Shown here in pieces: positions 22,688 through 30,565 of a stretch of DNA of 40,237 nucleotides. Below the pieces are notes generated by a model. That model worked only from the letters and a program-made list of their open reading frames with translations. It did not search any database and was not told the DNA's origin. The stretch spans positions 1 through 40,237 of the forward strand of contig CACYDL010000207.1 of NCBI GenBank assembly GCA_902773195.1. Reading direction: 5' to 3'. How positions within the stretch are numbered: the stretch's first letter is position 1; every line of letters starts with the position of its first letter. A program made the translations under genes and the position numbers. This DNA comes from an uncultured Lachnospiraceae bacterium. GTDB lineage: Bacteria > Bacillota_A > Clostridia > Lachnospirales > Lachnospiraceae.

Positions 22688-23542
22688 ATGAAGAAAAAAT
22701 TCAGCGCGGGTTACGCCGCGGTCTACCTGTTTCTCACCGCCTGGGCGCTGACCACCGTCTTCCCCCTCGTCTGGACGCTGGTGAACTCGTTCAAGGACAA
22801 AAAGACGATCTACCGCAATTCCTTCTCCCTGCCGACGGCGGCGACCTTTTCCCTCCAGAATTACAAAAGCATCTTCGAGGGCTACGATATCCTGAGGGCC
22901 TACCGGAACAGCTTTATCATCTCCGGCACGGTGGCGGCGGCGGTCATCCTGTTCTCCGGCATGGCCGCGTACATCCTGTGCCGCTACCGCTTCCGCGGCA
23001 AGGGGCTGCTGCTCACGCTGCTCTACGCCGGGATGATGTTCCCCATCTATTCCACCATCATTCCCGTCCTGCGGATGCAGACGAAGTGGGGCATCGTGAA
23101 CACACCCTATGTGTGGAAGAACCTGCTGTCGGTCATTCTGCCCCAGATCGCGGGGAACCTGTCCTTCGCCATCATCGTCCTCATGGGCTATATCCGGACG
23201 CTGCCGGTGGAGCTGGAGGAGTCCGCCTTCCTCGAGGGCTGCAACATGTTCCGGACGTATTTCCGGATCGTCTTCCCTCTGTGCAAGCCCTCCATGGTGA
23301 CCGTGGGAATCTTCAGCTTCCTCTGGAGCTACAACGACCTGTTCACGCAGATGTTTTTCCTGCGTACCAAGGAGAACTGGGCCATCACCATCCTGCTCAA
23401 CAACATCGCCTCGAAGGAGGGCGTCAATTACGGGGCGCTGTTCGCCTCCGTCACGCTGATCGTCATTCCGGTCCTGATCGTGTATATGTTCCTCAACAAG
23501 TACATCATCAAGGGCATGACGGTGGGAGCCGTCAAGGGATAA
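22688..23542 (+). CDS. Sugar ABC transporter permease, MalG-like
   Basis: This 284-residue six-span permease has a MalG-type N terminus (TTVFPLVWTLVNSFKD) and the EAA loop ELEESAFLEGCNMFRTYFRI. AAAGGAGA precedes ATG 22688, 17 bases after the MalF-like stop; the longer upstream frame is only the previous gene in another frame. The C-terminal KYIIKGMTVGAVKG is typical of CUT1 MalG partners. A strong terminator at 23554-23586 ends the transporter unit. Confidence 0.93.
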   Translation: MKKKFSAGYAAVYLFLTAWALTTVFPLVWTLVNSFKDKKTIYRNSFSLPTAATFSLQNYKSIFEGYDILRAYRNSFIISGTVAAAVILFSGMAAYILCRYRFRGKGLLLTLLYAGMMFPIYSTIIPVLRMQTKWGIVNTPYVWKNLLSVILPQIAGNLSFAIIVLMGYIRTLPVELEESAFLEGCNMFRTYFRIVFPLCKPSMVTVGIFSFLWSYNDLFTQMFFLRTKENWAITILLNNIASKEGVNYGALFASVTLIVIPVLIVYMFLNKYIIKGMTVGAVKG

Positions 23543-23553
23543 GCGGCCGGCCT

Positions 23554-23586
23554 CCCCGCGCGGTTCTTCCGCCGCGGGGGATTTTT
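23554..23586 (+). terminator. Terminator after the transporter genes
   Basis: CCCCGCG (23554-23560) pairs with CGCGGGG (23573-23579), followed by ATTTTTG. Confidence 0.75.
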
Positions 23587-23597
23587 GTCCCGCGGGA

Positions 23598-23606
23598 TGC
23601 TATAAT
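23598..23606 (+). promoter_or_regulatory. Extended -10 promoter for the response regulator and nagA
   Basis: TGCTATAAT at 23598-23606 is a perfect TGn-TATAAT extended -10. The -35 is poor, as is usual with this class. It directly follows the transporter terminator, so regulator and nagA form their own unit. Confidence 0.65.
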
Positions 23607-23693
23607 GGATCCGTAAGGAAGGAAAGCGGCCGCGCCGCGGCGGAGCGGGAGACCTGCCGGAGCAGGGGAATCCCGGAACGAAGGAGAGAGAAG

Positions 23694-24560
23694 ATGTACA
23701 GGGTGCTGATCGTAGACGACGAACCGATCATATGCGAAGGCCTCCGGAAGAGCGTCCGCTGGGCGGATTTCAACTGCGAGGTGGCGGGGACCGCCTCCAA
23801 CGGGCTGGAGGGCCTGGAGAAGGTGAAGGAGCTCCGGCCGGATATCCTGATCTCGGACATTTCCATGAACAACATGGACGGCCTCGCCATGGTGGCGGCG
23901 GTCAAATCGGAGTGTCCCGACATGGAGGTGACTCTTCTGACGGGCTACCGCAACTTCGAGTACGCCCAGCGCGCCATCAAGCTCGGCGTGACGCGGTTCC
24001 TGCTCAAGCCCTCCCGGATGGACGAGATCGAGGAGGCCATCACGGCGATGACGGCAAACCTGCGGAGCATCGGCAATATGGGCGCCCAGATCATCGACAA
24101 TCTCTGGAACATGCAGGACAGCGGCGACCGGTATCTGTACGAGACCTTCATCCGGAACCGGCCGGAGGCGGACGAGGGAGAGGGCGGCTCCGGGGGACAG
24201 AAGACGGAGGGCAGAATCCGGGACTCCGAGGCGAACCACTACGTCCTGCGGACGGCGCTGGCCTACATCCTGGAGCATTACACGGAGAAGCTGAGTCTGG
24301 GGGACGTCTCGGAGCACTGCTACGTCAGCAGCTGGCACCTGAGCAAGTTGCTCAACCAGTACACGGGAAGGGGCTTCTTCGAGATCATCAACAGGATCCG
24401 CATCGACAGGGCGAAGGAAATGCTGTCGGCCTCCGGCGCGAAAGTGCAGGAGGTGTCGGACGCGGTAGGCTTCCTGGACGTCGCGCATTTTTCGAGAATC
24501 TTCAAGAGCAGCGTGGGCTGCTCGCCCAGGGAATACCGGCAGAGGGGAGGAGACGGCTGA
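23694..24560 (+). CDS. AraC-type response regulator (YesN-like)
   Basis: The 288-residue regulator has an N-terminal receiver domain (LIVDDEPIICEGL; phospho-acceptor D55 in DILISDISMNNMDG; K105 in FLLKPS) and a C-terminal AraC DNA-binding domain (~182-285) with two helix-turn-helix units, ending in the typical GFLDVAHFSRIFKSSVGCSPREYRQ-type block. The linker is short. It is the natural partner of the YesM-type kinase at 18177, and AraC-type proteins often bind direct repeats such as those upstream of the GH94 gene. AAGGAG precedes ATG 23694. Its stop overlaps the nagA start (TGATG). Confidence 0.93.
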   Translation: MYRVLIVDDEPIICEGLRKSVRWADFNCEVAGTASNGLEGLEKVKELRPDILISDISMNNMDGLAMVAAVKSECPDMEVTLLTGYRNFEYAQRAIKLGVTRFLLKPSRMDEIEEAITAMTANLRSIGNMGAQIIDNLWNMQDSGDRYLYETFIRNRPEADEGEGGSGGQKTEGRIRDSEANHYVLRTALAYILEHYTEKLSLGDVSEHCYVSSWHLSKLLNQYTGRGFFEIINRIRIDRAKEMLSASGAKVQEVSDAVGFLDVAHFSRIFKSSVGCSPREYRQRGGDG

Positions 24561-25696
24561 TGAAGGAGCTGACGGGGCTTGTCTACGGAGCGGATTTCCG
24601 CTTTCACCCGGGAACAATCCGGATGGAGGCGGGGCGGATCCGGGAGGTTCTTTTTTCTGACGAAGCCGCCCCGGACGACGCCTGCTACATCCTCCCGGGG
24701 CTTGTGGACATCCATTTCCACGGCTGCATGGGGGCGGACGCCTGCGACGGCACCCTTGAGGCCCTGCGGACGATCGCGGCCTGGGAGGCCCGGCAGGGGG
24801 TGACGTCCATCTGCCCGGCGACGCTGACGCTGCCGCCGGAGGAGCTCGTCGGGATCCTCTCCGCGGCGGCGGCGTTCGCGAAGGAGCAGGAGACCGGCGC
24901 GGACCTCGTCGGCCTCAACATGGAGGGCCCGTTCATCAGCCGCGCCAGAAAGGGCGCCCAGAACGGGGACTACATCCTTCCCTGCAGCGAGTCGCTGTGC
25001 CGGATCTTCCTCGAGGCCTCGGAGGGCCTGGTGAAGATCATCGGACTGGCCCCGGAGGCGAACCCGGACTTTGAGAGCTATATCCGCGCGGTGAAGGAGG
25101 AGGTCAGGGTCTCCCTGGCCCACACGGACGCGGACTATGACACCGCGGCGCGGGCCTTCCGGGCGGGGGCCTCCCACGTGGTCCACCTGTTCAACGCGAT
25201 GCCGGAGATGGCTCACCGGGAGCCGGGCGTCGTGGGAGCCGCCATGGATTCGCCGGGCGTGACGGCGGAGCTGATCTGCGACGGAAATCACGTCCATCCC
25301 GCGGCGGCGCGCGCGGCCTTCGCCCTGTTCGGCGAGGAGAGAATCGTGCTGGTGAGCGATTCCCTGCGGGCGGCGGGAATGGGAGACGGGGAGATCCTGC
25401 TGGGGGGCCGCAGGGTCGTCGTGAAGGGAAGCCGGGCGGTTCTCGCCGGGGACGGCCGTCTGGCGGGCAGCGTCTCCTCGCTGACGGACTGTCTGAGAAC
25501 GGTCGTGAAGGAGATGGGGATTCCCCTTGAGAGCGCGGTCCGCTGCGCCGCGTACAATCCGGCGAAGGTCATCGGGGCGGAGGACCGCTGCGGAAGGATT
25601 CTTCCGGGAAGAAAAGCGGACCTGCTCGTGCTGGATCAGGCGCTTTGCACGAAGCAGGTCTATAAAGGAGGCAGGGCTCTGCCCGTCCATACGTAA
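24560..25696 (+). CDS. nagA: N-acetylglucosamine-6-phosphate deacetylase
   Basis: The 378-residue amidohydrolase removes acetate from N-acetylglucosamine 6-phosphate, giving glucosamine 6-phosphate. Visible are the metal-type pair HFH (H52 and H54), GLNMEGPFIS with the metal-binding Glu, LAHTDA and HLFNAMPEM histidines, CDGNHVHP, and VSDSLRAAGMGDG with the catalytic Asp. The C-terminal NPAKVIGAEDRCGRILPGRKADLLV is typical of the family. ATG 24560 overlaps the regulator stop by one base. No nagB or amino-sugar kinase is nearby, so its link to this transporter locus is suggestive only: the imported sugar may include GlcNAc, or the gene may serve cell wall recycling. Confidence 0.93.
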   Translation: MKELTGLVYGADFRFHPGTIRMEAGRIREVLFSDEAAPDDACYILPGLVDIHFHGCMGADACDGTLEALRTIAAWEARQGVTSICPATLTLPPEELVGILSAAAAFAKEQETGADLVGLNMEGPFISRARKGAQNGDYILPCSESLCRIFLEASEGLVKIIGLAPEANPDFESYIRAVKEEVRVSLAHTDADYDTAARAFRAGASHVVHLFNAMPEMAHREPGVVGAAMDSPGVTAELICDGNHVHPAAARAAFALFGEERIVLVSDSLRAAGMGDGEILLGGRRVVVKGSRAVLAGDGRLAGSVSSLTDCLRTVVKEMGIPLESAVRCAAYNPAKVIGAEDRCGRILPGRKADLLVLDQALCTKQVYKGGRALPVHT

Positions 25697-25723
25697 GGAC
25701 GGCAGGGCCCTGCCCGTTCTTTT
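25674..25723 (+). terminator. Terminator at the end of nagA
   Basis: ACGGCAG and CTGCCCGT (in 25699-25717) form a stem followed by TTCTTTT. A competing longer stem, GGGCTCTGCCCGTCC (25674-25688) with GGACGGCAGGGCCC (25697-25710), encloses the nagA stop codon. Confidence 0.5.
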
Positions 25724-25734
25724 GCCGGGACGCC

Positions 25735-25861
25735 GCCGTCCGTCTTTACGGGAGGCAGGACGCCGCGTGTCTGTCTTTGCGGGAGACAGGGCGCCGCGTG
25801 TCCGTCTTTGCGGGCGCCGGGACGCCGCTGTCCGTCTTTGCGGGAGACAGGACGCCGCGTG
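25735..25861. repeat. 31-bp tandem repeat between convergent genes
   Basis: CGTCTTTGCGGG-type units begin at 25741, 25772, 25803 and 25833 (periods 31, 31 and 30), each followed by nGACGCCGCGTG. The last unit runs into the stop codon of the minus-strand gene ending at 25862. Confidence 0.85.
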
Positions 25862-27349
25862 TCAGCGGATGTCCAGGTCGAGGCTCCCCACGGTTTTCAC
25901 CAGGCTTTCGAGTTTCCCCAGCGCGGCGTGAAGCGCCTGTCCTTCCTCTTCGGAGAGAACTTCCTTCTTCCGCAGGCGGGAGGCGATCCGGAGATAGGAG
26001 ATAACCGAGATCCTTTCCTTCCGCTTCCGGAGCCGGTCCTCGTCGTCTGTCCGGAAGTAGTGCCTGAGGAAGCAGTCATAGAAGGCCTTCGCGGTCTCAT
26101 AGGGGAAGCCCATGTATTGTTCGACGACCTTCGGATTTCTCTCCCCGAACACCACGCAGGCCAGACAGAGGGAGCCGAGATCGACGATGGGCGAACCCAC
26201 CGCCAGATCGTCCACGTCGATAAACAGCGGCTCGTTGTTCTGGATGAAGACGTTTCCCATGTGAAAATCCCCGTGGACGAGGTGATTCGTGGGCGGCATG
26301 GCCCGAACCATTTCAGAAAGCCTGCCGGCCAGCGGTTCATTGTCGGGGCGCACGCCCCGGTCGATCCATTCCTGAATCAGGTCCCGCGCGTCGGGTATCG
26401 CGTCCTCGTCCTTCACCTCCGTGCCGTGGAGCGTTCCGGCGAGATCCGCCATGGCCTGCGCGTAGTACTCCAGGTGCCAGGGATTTCGGCGGATCAGTTC
26501 GGAGATGGTCTCGGCGTCCACCAGCTCGAACATCGAGCCGTAGCCGGAACCCACGGAGACGATGCCGAAGGGGATCGCCGTGGGAAGCCCGAGGACGAAG
26601 GCCTTCCTCGCGAGCGTCGTCTCGCGCTCCAGATCCTTGTAGGTGATCTCCGGGGCGTAAACCTTTACGACCACCTCGTCGTCGTAGCGGTAGACGCTGC
26701 CCTTGGCGCCGATCCCGATCCTTTTGCAGCCGTCGAGGGAGACCTCGCGGTATTTCCTGTATTTTGTCTTCCGCGAGTCAAAGGTTCCCGGCCAGATATC
26801 ATTGATGTGCCCGATCAGTTCCTTGTAGGCCCCGGTCCGGTTGAGATCCATCTCGAGGTACTCCGCGATCGTCCTGTAATACCAGAGCTGCTCATCGGAA
26901 TCCTTCTGGTTCAGGTATTCCCACGTCTTATCTCCCATTTCGCCGAAGATGGCGGCCAGGGAACGCAGATTGGAGAGCTTGTCCGCGAGCCAGAGCCTGC
27001 GGACGTCGATGTCGTGGTTGTTTTTCAGCGCCTTCAGGCTTTCTTCCTTGCGTTTTTTCCAGGAGCCGGTTCTTTCTTCATCCCCGTGGTTCTCTTCCGT
27101 CTCGGAGGCGACCAGAGAGGCGACTCTGTCGCCGAAGCGGCGCCGGATCTCCTCCGGGGTTCCCGGCGTGTCCTCCACCACGTCGTGGAGGACGCCGGCC
27201 GCGATCAGCTCCTGATCGTCGGTCATAGAGGAGAGGATCTGCGCCACCTCCAGGGAATGCAGAATACTGGGAGTGTTCACGATCTTTCTGAGTCCTCCCT
27301 GGTGCATGACGGTGGAATAGATGATGGCCTCTTCCAGAATGCTGTACAT
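25862..27349 (-). CDS. RelA/SpoT-like HD domain fused to a TIGR02172-type phosphotransferase (kinase) domain
   Basis: The 495-residue cytoplasmic protein has an N-terminal HD phosphohydrolase domain (~1-160). H31 in TPSILHSLEV, the H55-D56 pair in LHDVVEDT and D123 in ADKLSNLRSL match the Mn-dependent layout of RelA/SpoT hydrolases. Residues ~210-440 form an aminoglycoside/choline-kinase-like fold of the TIGR02172 type: IGIGAKGSVYRYDDEVVVKVY, LGLPTAIPFGIVSVG, the catalytic HGDFHMGNVF and metal-side FIDVDDLAVGSP. A helical tail follows. ATG 27349 is chosen because GAGG lies six bases upstream and homology starts there. The fusion could join (p)ppGpp-like or other nucleotide hydrolysis to small-molecule phosphorylation; the substrates are unknown, and it should not be read as antibiotic resistance. 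Confidence 0.82.
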   Translation of the reverse strand: MYSILEEAIIYSTVMHQGGLRKIVNTPSILHSLEVAQILSSMTDDQELIAAGVLHDVVEDTPGTPEEIRRRFGDRVASLVASETEENHGDEERTGSWKKRKEESLKALKNNHDIDVRRLWLADKLSNLRSLAAIFGEMGDKTWEYLNQKDSDEQLWYYRTIAEYLEMDLNRTGAYKELIGHINDIWPGTFDSRKTKYRKYREVSLDGCKRIGIGAKGSVYRYDDEVVVKVYAPEITYKDLERETTLARKAFVLGLPTAIPFGIVSVGSGYGSMFELVDAETISELIRRNPWHLEYYAQAMADLAGTLHGTEVKDEDAIPDARDLIQEWIDRGVRPDNEPLAGRLSEMVRAMPPTNHLVHGDFHMGNVFIQNNEPLFIDVDDLAVGSPIVDLGSLCLACVVFGERNPKVVEQYMGFPYETAKAFYDCFLRHYFRTDDEDRLRKRKERISVISYLRIASRLRKKEVLSEEEGQALHAALGKLESLVKTVGSLDLDIR

Positions 27350-27404
27350 AACATGCCTCAGTCTTTCTGCCGGAGTGACGATAAAGGAATGCGCCGGCGA
27401 TATG

Positions 27405-27413
27405 ATTGTACCA
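27405..27413 (-). promoter_or_regulatory. Extended -10 promoter for the HD/kinase gene
   Basis: On the minus strand TGGTACAAT (27405-27413) is an extended -10 about 56 bases before the ATG at 27349. No clear -35 is seen. Confidence 0.45.
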
Positions 27414-27536
27414 TAGATTGCTTCCGCGGGCATTATCCGACTCGCGCGGGGCAGGCGGCCGGCGTCCCGGTCCTGACGCTGACAGCACATGCGGCCGGCG
27501 AAGCGGGAAGATCTGCGTCGGAGTGCGGGGAATCTC

Positions 27537-27565
27537 TTTCATCCGCGCCGGTTTTGGTGTATGCT
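27537..27565 (+). promoter_or_regulatory. Weak candidate promoter for the SH3 mini-protein
   Basis: TTTCAT (27537-27542), 17 bases, TATGCT (27560-27565). The -10 equals that of the sugar-binding protein promoter, but the -35 is poor. Confidence 0.3.
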
Positions 27566-27670
27566 GAAGCAGCGGCGGGAAGTACGCCCGCGCAGCGGTT
27601 TGAGACAAAAACGGCCCGGAAAAAGGGAAGACGCCGGCGCCGCAGCCTCAGGAAAAAAGGAGAGAACATT

Positions 27671-27940
27671 ATGTCGGAGATGAACAAAATCAACCCGGAC
27701 GACCTGGAGAAGGTGGTCGGGGGCGTCGTCAAAACCGTACACAACGACGCGGCGTCCTACGCCAATATCAGACTGTCCCCCGGGCTCAACAGCGTCATCA
27801 CGGGAAAGCTCAGGAACGGGACGAAGGTCAGACCGACCGGCAACAAGTACAAGAAGGACGGATACGTCTGGTACGAGGTGCTCATCGACAAGGGCCCCAT
27901 CGACATCGGGTGGATCGCCGGAAGCCTGATCGGCTATTGA
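27671..27940 (+). CDS. Double-glycine-leader SH3b mini-protein
   Basis: The 89-residue protein begins with a short leader, MSEMNKINPDDLEKVVGG, whose acidic amphipathic helix and terminal Gly-Gly (17-18) match bacteriocin-type leaders cut by C39 peptidase ABC exporters. The remaining ~71 residues form an SH3b domain (NIRLSPGLNSVITGKLRNGTKV, then KKDGYVWYEV and GWIAGSLIGY). The mature part carries no cysteine, so it is unlikely to be a disulfide bacteriocin. AAGGAG lies nine bases before ATG 27671. A paralog is cut by the left edge of the window (1-124). The MBL-fold gene follows after 36 bases without a terminator. Probably a secreted small wall- or peptide-binding protein; the exporter is not in the window. 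Confidence 0.8.
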   Translation: MSEMNKINPDDLEKVVGGVVKTVHNDAASYANIRLSPGLNSVITGKLRNGTKVRPTGNKYKKDGYVWYEVLIDKGPIDIGWIAGSLIGY

Positions 27941-27976
27941 CGGGGATGCGCTGAAGAAAAGGAGAATCCCGGAGAC

Positions 27977-28759
27977 ATGAAAATCACCGCGCTGGTGGAG
28001 AATACGACAAAGACGGACTTTCCGACGGAACACGGGCTGAGTCTGTATATCGAGACGGACCGGCACCGCATCCTCTTTGACACGGGGCAGAGCGGGCTGT
28101 TTGCCGAAAACGCCCTCCGCCTGGGGATCGACCTCCGGGAGGCCGATCTGTGCGTGCTCTCCCACGGCCATTACGATCACGGCGGAGGCCTGAGAACCTT
28201 TGCCGGCATCAACGAAACGGCCCGGATCTATATGAACCGGAACGCCTTCGGAAATCACTGCCGCGGCGACGGGACCTATATCGGGCTCAACCGGGCGTGG
28301 CTCGAGGACCGGGCGTTCATGGACCGGGTCGTCTTCACCGACGGCACCGTGGAGCTGGACGGACAGCTGACGATCCTGGCGCCGGGGACGGACGGGCCGG
28401 CCGGCACGGACAGCGCGGGGCTGTGCGTCCGTTCGGACGGAAAACTCATTCCCGAGGACTTCCGGCACGAGCACTACCTGATGATCCGGGAGAACGGGAG
28501 GCGCGTGCTGATCACTGGCTGCTCCCACAAGGGAATCATCAACATCATGAGCTGGTTCCGCCCGGACGTGCTGGTCGGGGGCTTTCACTTCATGAAGCAG
28601 GATCTGAACGACGTTCTGCTGGGCTATGGAAGGACGCTCGCCGGGTTCGGCGCGGAGTACTACACCTGCCACTGCACCGGGACGGCGCAGTACGCGTTTC
28701 TCCTTCCGCATATGGAGCGGCTGCACTATCTGTCCGAGGGAGAGTCCGTCATCATTTAG
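27977..28759 (+). CDS. MBL-fold metallo-hydrolase (COG1237-like)
   Basis: The 260-residue protein has a metallo-beta-lactamase fold. The metal motif SHGHYDHGG (H63, H65, D67, H68) follows FDTGQSGLFAENA, the next metal His is in ITGCSHKGIIN, and the end has YTCHCTGTAQY. This pattern fits the COG1237 branch, often named after 7,8-dihydropterin-6-methyl-type synthases of methanogens; in bacteria the reaction is generally unproven. No signal peptide, so cytoplasmic. GGAG is placed before ATG 27977. It is likely co-transcribed with the SH3 mini-protein gene, but a shared function is only conjecture. A two-way terminator follows at 28868-28903. Confidence 0.83.
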   Translation: MKITALVENTTKTDFPTEHGLSLYIETDRHRILFDTGQSGLFAENALRLGIDLREADLCVLSHGHYDHGGGLRTFAGINETARIYMNRNAFGNHCRGDGTYIGLNRAWLEDRAFMDRVVFTDGTVELDGQLTILAPGTDGPAGTDSAGLCVRSDGKLIPEDFRHEHYLMIRENGRRVLITGCSHKGIINIMSWFRPDVLVGGFHFMKQDLNDVLLGYGRTLAGFGAEYYTCHCTGTAQYAFLLPHMERLHYLSEGESVII

Positions 28760-28867
28760 GCCCTGAGAAAAGTCCGTCATCCGGGCTCAAAGGAGAGTCT
28801 GCCGCCGGATAAAGAACAGACGAAACAGCGGCCGGACAGGATGCCCGATCCATGTCCGCCGCACGGC

Positions 28868-28903
28868 AAAGGACCGCCTTCCCGCAGGAAGACGGCCCTT
28901 TCT
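28868..28903. terminator. Bidirectional terminator between convergent genes
   Basis: GGACCGCCTTCC and GGAAGACGGCCC (28871-28898) form a hairpin with two mismatched pairs. It is flanked by AAA on the left and TTTCT on the right, so it can serve both the MBL gene (+) and the secreted-protein gene (-). Confidence 0.65.
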
Positions 28904-28922
28904 CATGGCGTGCCGGAGGGTA

Positions 28923-30386
28923 TTACTCCGTGACGTATTCGGAGCTGATGCAGTTCTCGAAGGTATAGGTCGTGGGCGCGTCGAAGGGAGCGCCGGCGGC
29001 CGCCGGCGTCTCAGCCTCCTCCCCGGATTCTCCCGAGGGGACGAAGGAGCCGAGGGGCGTCCATTCCGCTCCGCCAAGATCGATGTCGGCGGTGAGGACG
29101 TAATTGCCGGAAAGGTTGTCATTGACGGCCATCAGCTCTTCCGCGGTGCTGATTTCCACTGCTTCGGCCGCCGCTTCGGGCTCCTCTGCCGCGGAATCGA
29201 CGGCTTCCGCCTCCTCCGCCACGGAAGCGCCCGGGACCTCGGCCATTTCCTCCGCAGCGCCGGCAGCGGCTTCTTCCGCGAAGGAGTCGGGCGTGCTCTC
29301 TTCCTTTGTGTAGCTGATCACGCCGTCCCTGGCGTAGAGGGTCAGAACCTCATGGCCGTTCTGGTCGGTGAGCATCGAGAAATCTGCCGCTTCCGCTTCT
29401 CCCTCGAGGTTGCTGTAGGCGACGTAGGTGCCCGCGCCGTCGTTCTTGTCGCCGGAATCATAGGCATAGGCCTCGAAATCGGCCGTCACTTCGCCGTCCA
29501 TGGTGGTCACGCCGTGGCCGTTCTCGTCGATGGTGAAGCGGAGATCCGTGTCGGCGTATTCCTCTCCGAAGCCGGACAGATCCGCCTTCCAGGTGCCGAT
29601 GAAATCATCGATCTGGCCGATGGATTCGTCGGTGTGGGAGGAGTAGTCCATGTTCTCCAGGCAGAAGAGCTGAACCGTGCTCTTCAGGGTCTCCTCGTCC
29701 GCCGCCGCGTCGAAGCCGGCGGTGAGCCAGTAGGCGTAGGGTCCGACGAAATAGCCCTGGAGCTCTTCGAGATCCTTGCCGTAGCGGAATTCGATGTGGC
29801 CGGTCTTCTCCATGGTGTCGTCCCGCAGGAAGAAATAGTTGAATTCGCCCGCCTCGTCCGTGCTCTTGTAAACGTCGCAGGGGAACTCGACGCTGATTTC
29901 CTCGCCCATGTAATTCATGGTCTCGCCGGCGCCGACGGAATAGACGCCGATGTACTCATAGCTGTGCGTCTCGTTCGATCCGTCCTCCAGATCCACCGAG
30001 ATGGTGAAATCCGGGTTGAAGGTCACCTGCTTCACGCCGTTGATGTAGAAGCAGTCAAACACGGCCTGCGCGTCGGGATTTTCCTCGTAGTAGGCGATCG
30101 CCTCGTCTCCGTAGCGATCGGAGCTGATGTAGCCCTGCATGAAGTCGACCATGCTCTCCGCCGACGACTCGCCCATGACGGACGCGCAGCAGTCGTACCA
30201 GAGATCATAGTTCTCGTCGGCGAGGGTCACGTCGAAGAAGTTGTCGTAGGTGATGCCGCTCTCCCCCGCGATTTCAGGATAGATTCCCACGCCCTCCGCG
30301 GCCGGGGCTTCGTCCGCCATGGCGCTTCCCCCAAGAAGCATGCACCCGGAAACAGCGATGGCCATACACAAATATGCTCGTTTCAT
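28923..30386 (-). CDS. Secreted multidomain protein with a ZinT-like domain and a C-terminal GLUG-like segment
   Basis: The 487-residue protein has a signal peptide (MKRAYLCMAIAVSGCMLLGG...) probably cut at AMA-DE; VSGC inside it could also read as a lipobox. Residues ~75-250 resemble ZinT/YodA metal-binding calycins, including KTGHIEFRYG, YAYWLTAGF and a C-terminal LFCLENM. Next (~262-360) is a second beta-rich, lipocalin-like region (FIGTWKADLSG). A Glu/Ala-rich low-complexity linker (~363-410) leads to ISTAEELMAVNDNLSGNY followed by ADIDLGGAEWTPLGS, the opening of GLUG/beta-helix repeats, but only one unit is present before the end. That suggests truncation or a small adapter. Role may be extracellular metal (zinc) capture; the domain match is by eye. 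Good promoter at 30431-30459 and AAAGGAG ribosome site. Confidence 0.72.
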   Translation of the reverse strand: MKRAYLCMAIAVSGCMLLGGSAMADEAPAAEGVGIYPEIAGESGITYDNFFDVTLADENYDLWYDCCASVMGESSAESMVDFMQGYISSDRYGDEAIAYYEENPDAQAVFDCFYINGVKQVTFNPDFTISVDLEDGSNETHSYEYIGVYSVGAGETMNYMGEEISVEFPCDVYKSTDEAGEFNYFFLRDDTMEKTGHIEFRYGKDLEELQGYFVGPYAYWLTAGFDAAADEETLKSTVQLFCLENMDYSSHTDESIGQIDDFIGTWKADLSGFGEEYADTDLRFTIDENGHGVTTMDGEVTADFEAYAYDSGDKNDGAGTYVAYSNLEGEAEAADFSMLTDQNGHEVLTLYARDGVISYTKEESTPDSFAEEAAAGAAEEMAEVPGASVAEEAEAVDSAAEEPEAAAEAVEISTAEELMAVNDNLSGNYVLTADIDLGGAEWTPLGSFVPSGESGEEAETPAAAGAPFDAPTTYTFENCISSEYVTE

Positions 30387-30430
30387 CTGTACTCCTTTCT
30401 GACAGCATAGCAGTTAAATAAATCGAACTT

Positions 30431-30459
30431 ATATTAACAGTCTTTATTAAAGATTGCAA
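30431..30459 (-). promoter_or_regulatory. Promoter of the ZinT-like secreted protein
   Basis: On the minus strand TTGCAA (30454-30459) and TAATAT (30431-30436) are 17 bases apart in an AT-rich stretch unlike its surroundings. A metal-responsive operator might be expected, but no clear Zur-type palindrome is seen. Confidence 0.6.
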
Positions 30460-30565
30460 TGTCTGGTCCTATAGATGTCAACAGCGTGAAAAAAGGGGAT
30501 TTTGCGTCCGCCGCGTTTCTGTTAGAATCGGGTTGGCGGAAAAGACGCTTTTTCGCGATGGAAAA

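Larger units (their letters stand above)
27350..27670. other. Divergent intergenic region (HD/kinase gene / SH3 mini-protein)
   Basis: About 320 bases without a convincing gene. It holds the minus-strand extended -10 promoter at 27405-27413 and the plus-strand candidate at 27537-27565. I see no RNA gene or repeat array here. Confidence 0.5.

Noticed and set aside
25862..27349. Aminoglycoside resistance gene
   Set aside because: The kinase domain is of the broad TIGR02172-like type fused to an HD domain; nothing points to drug modification.
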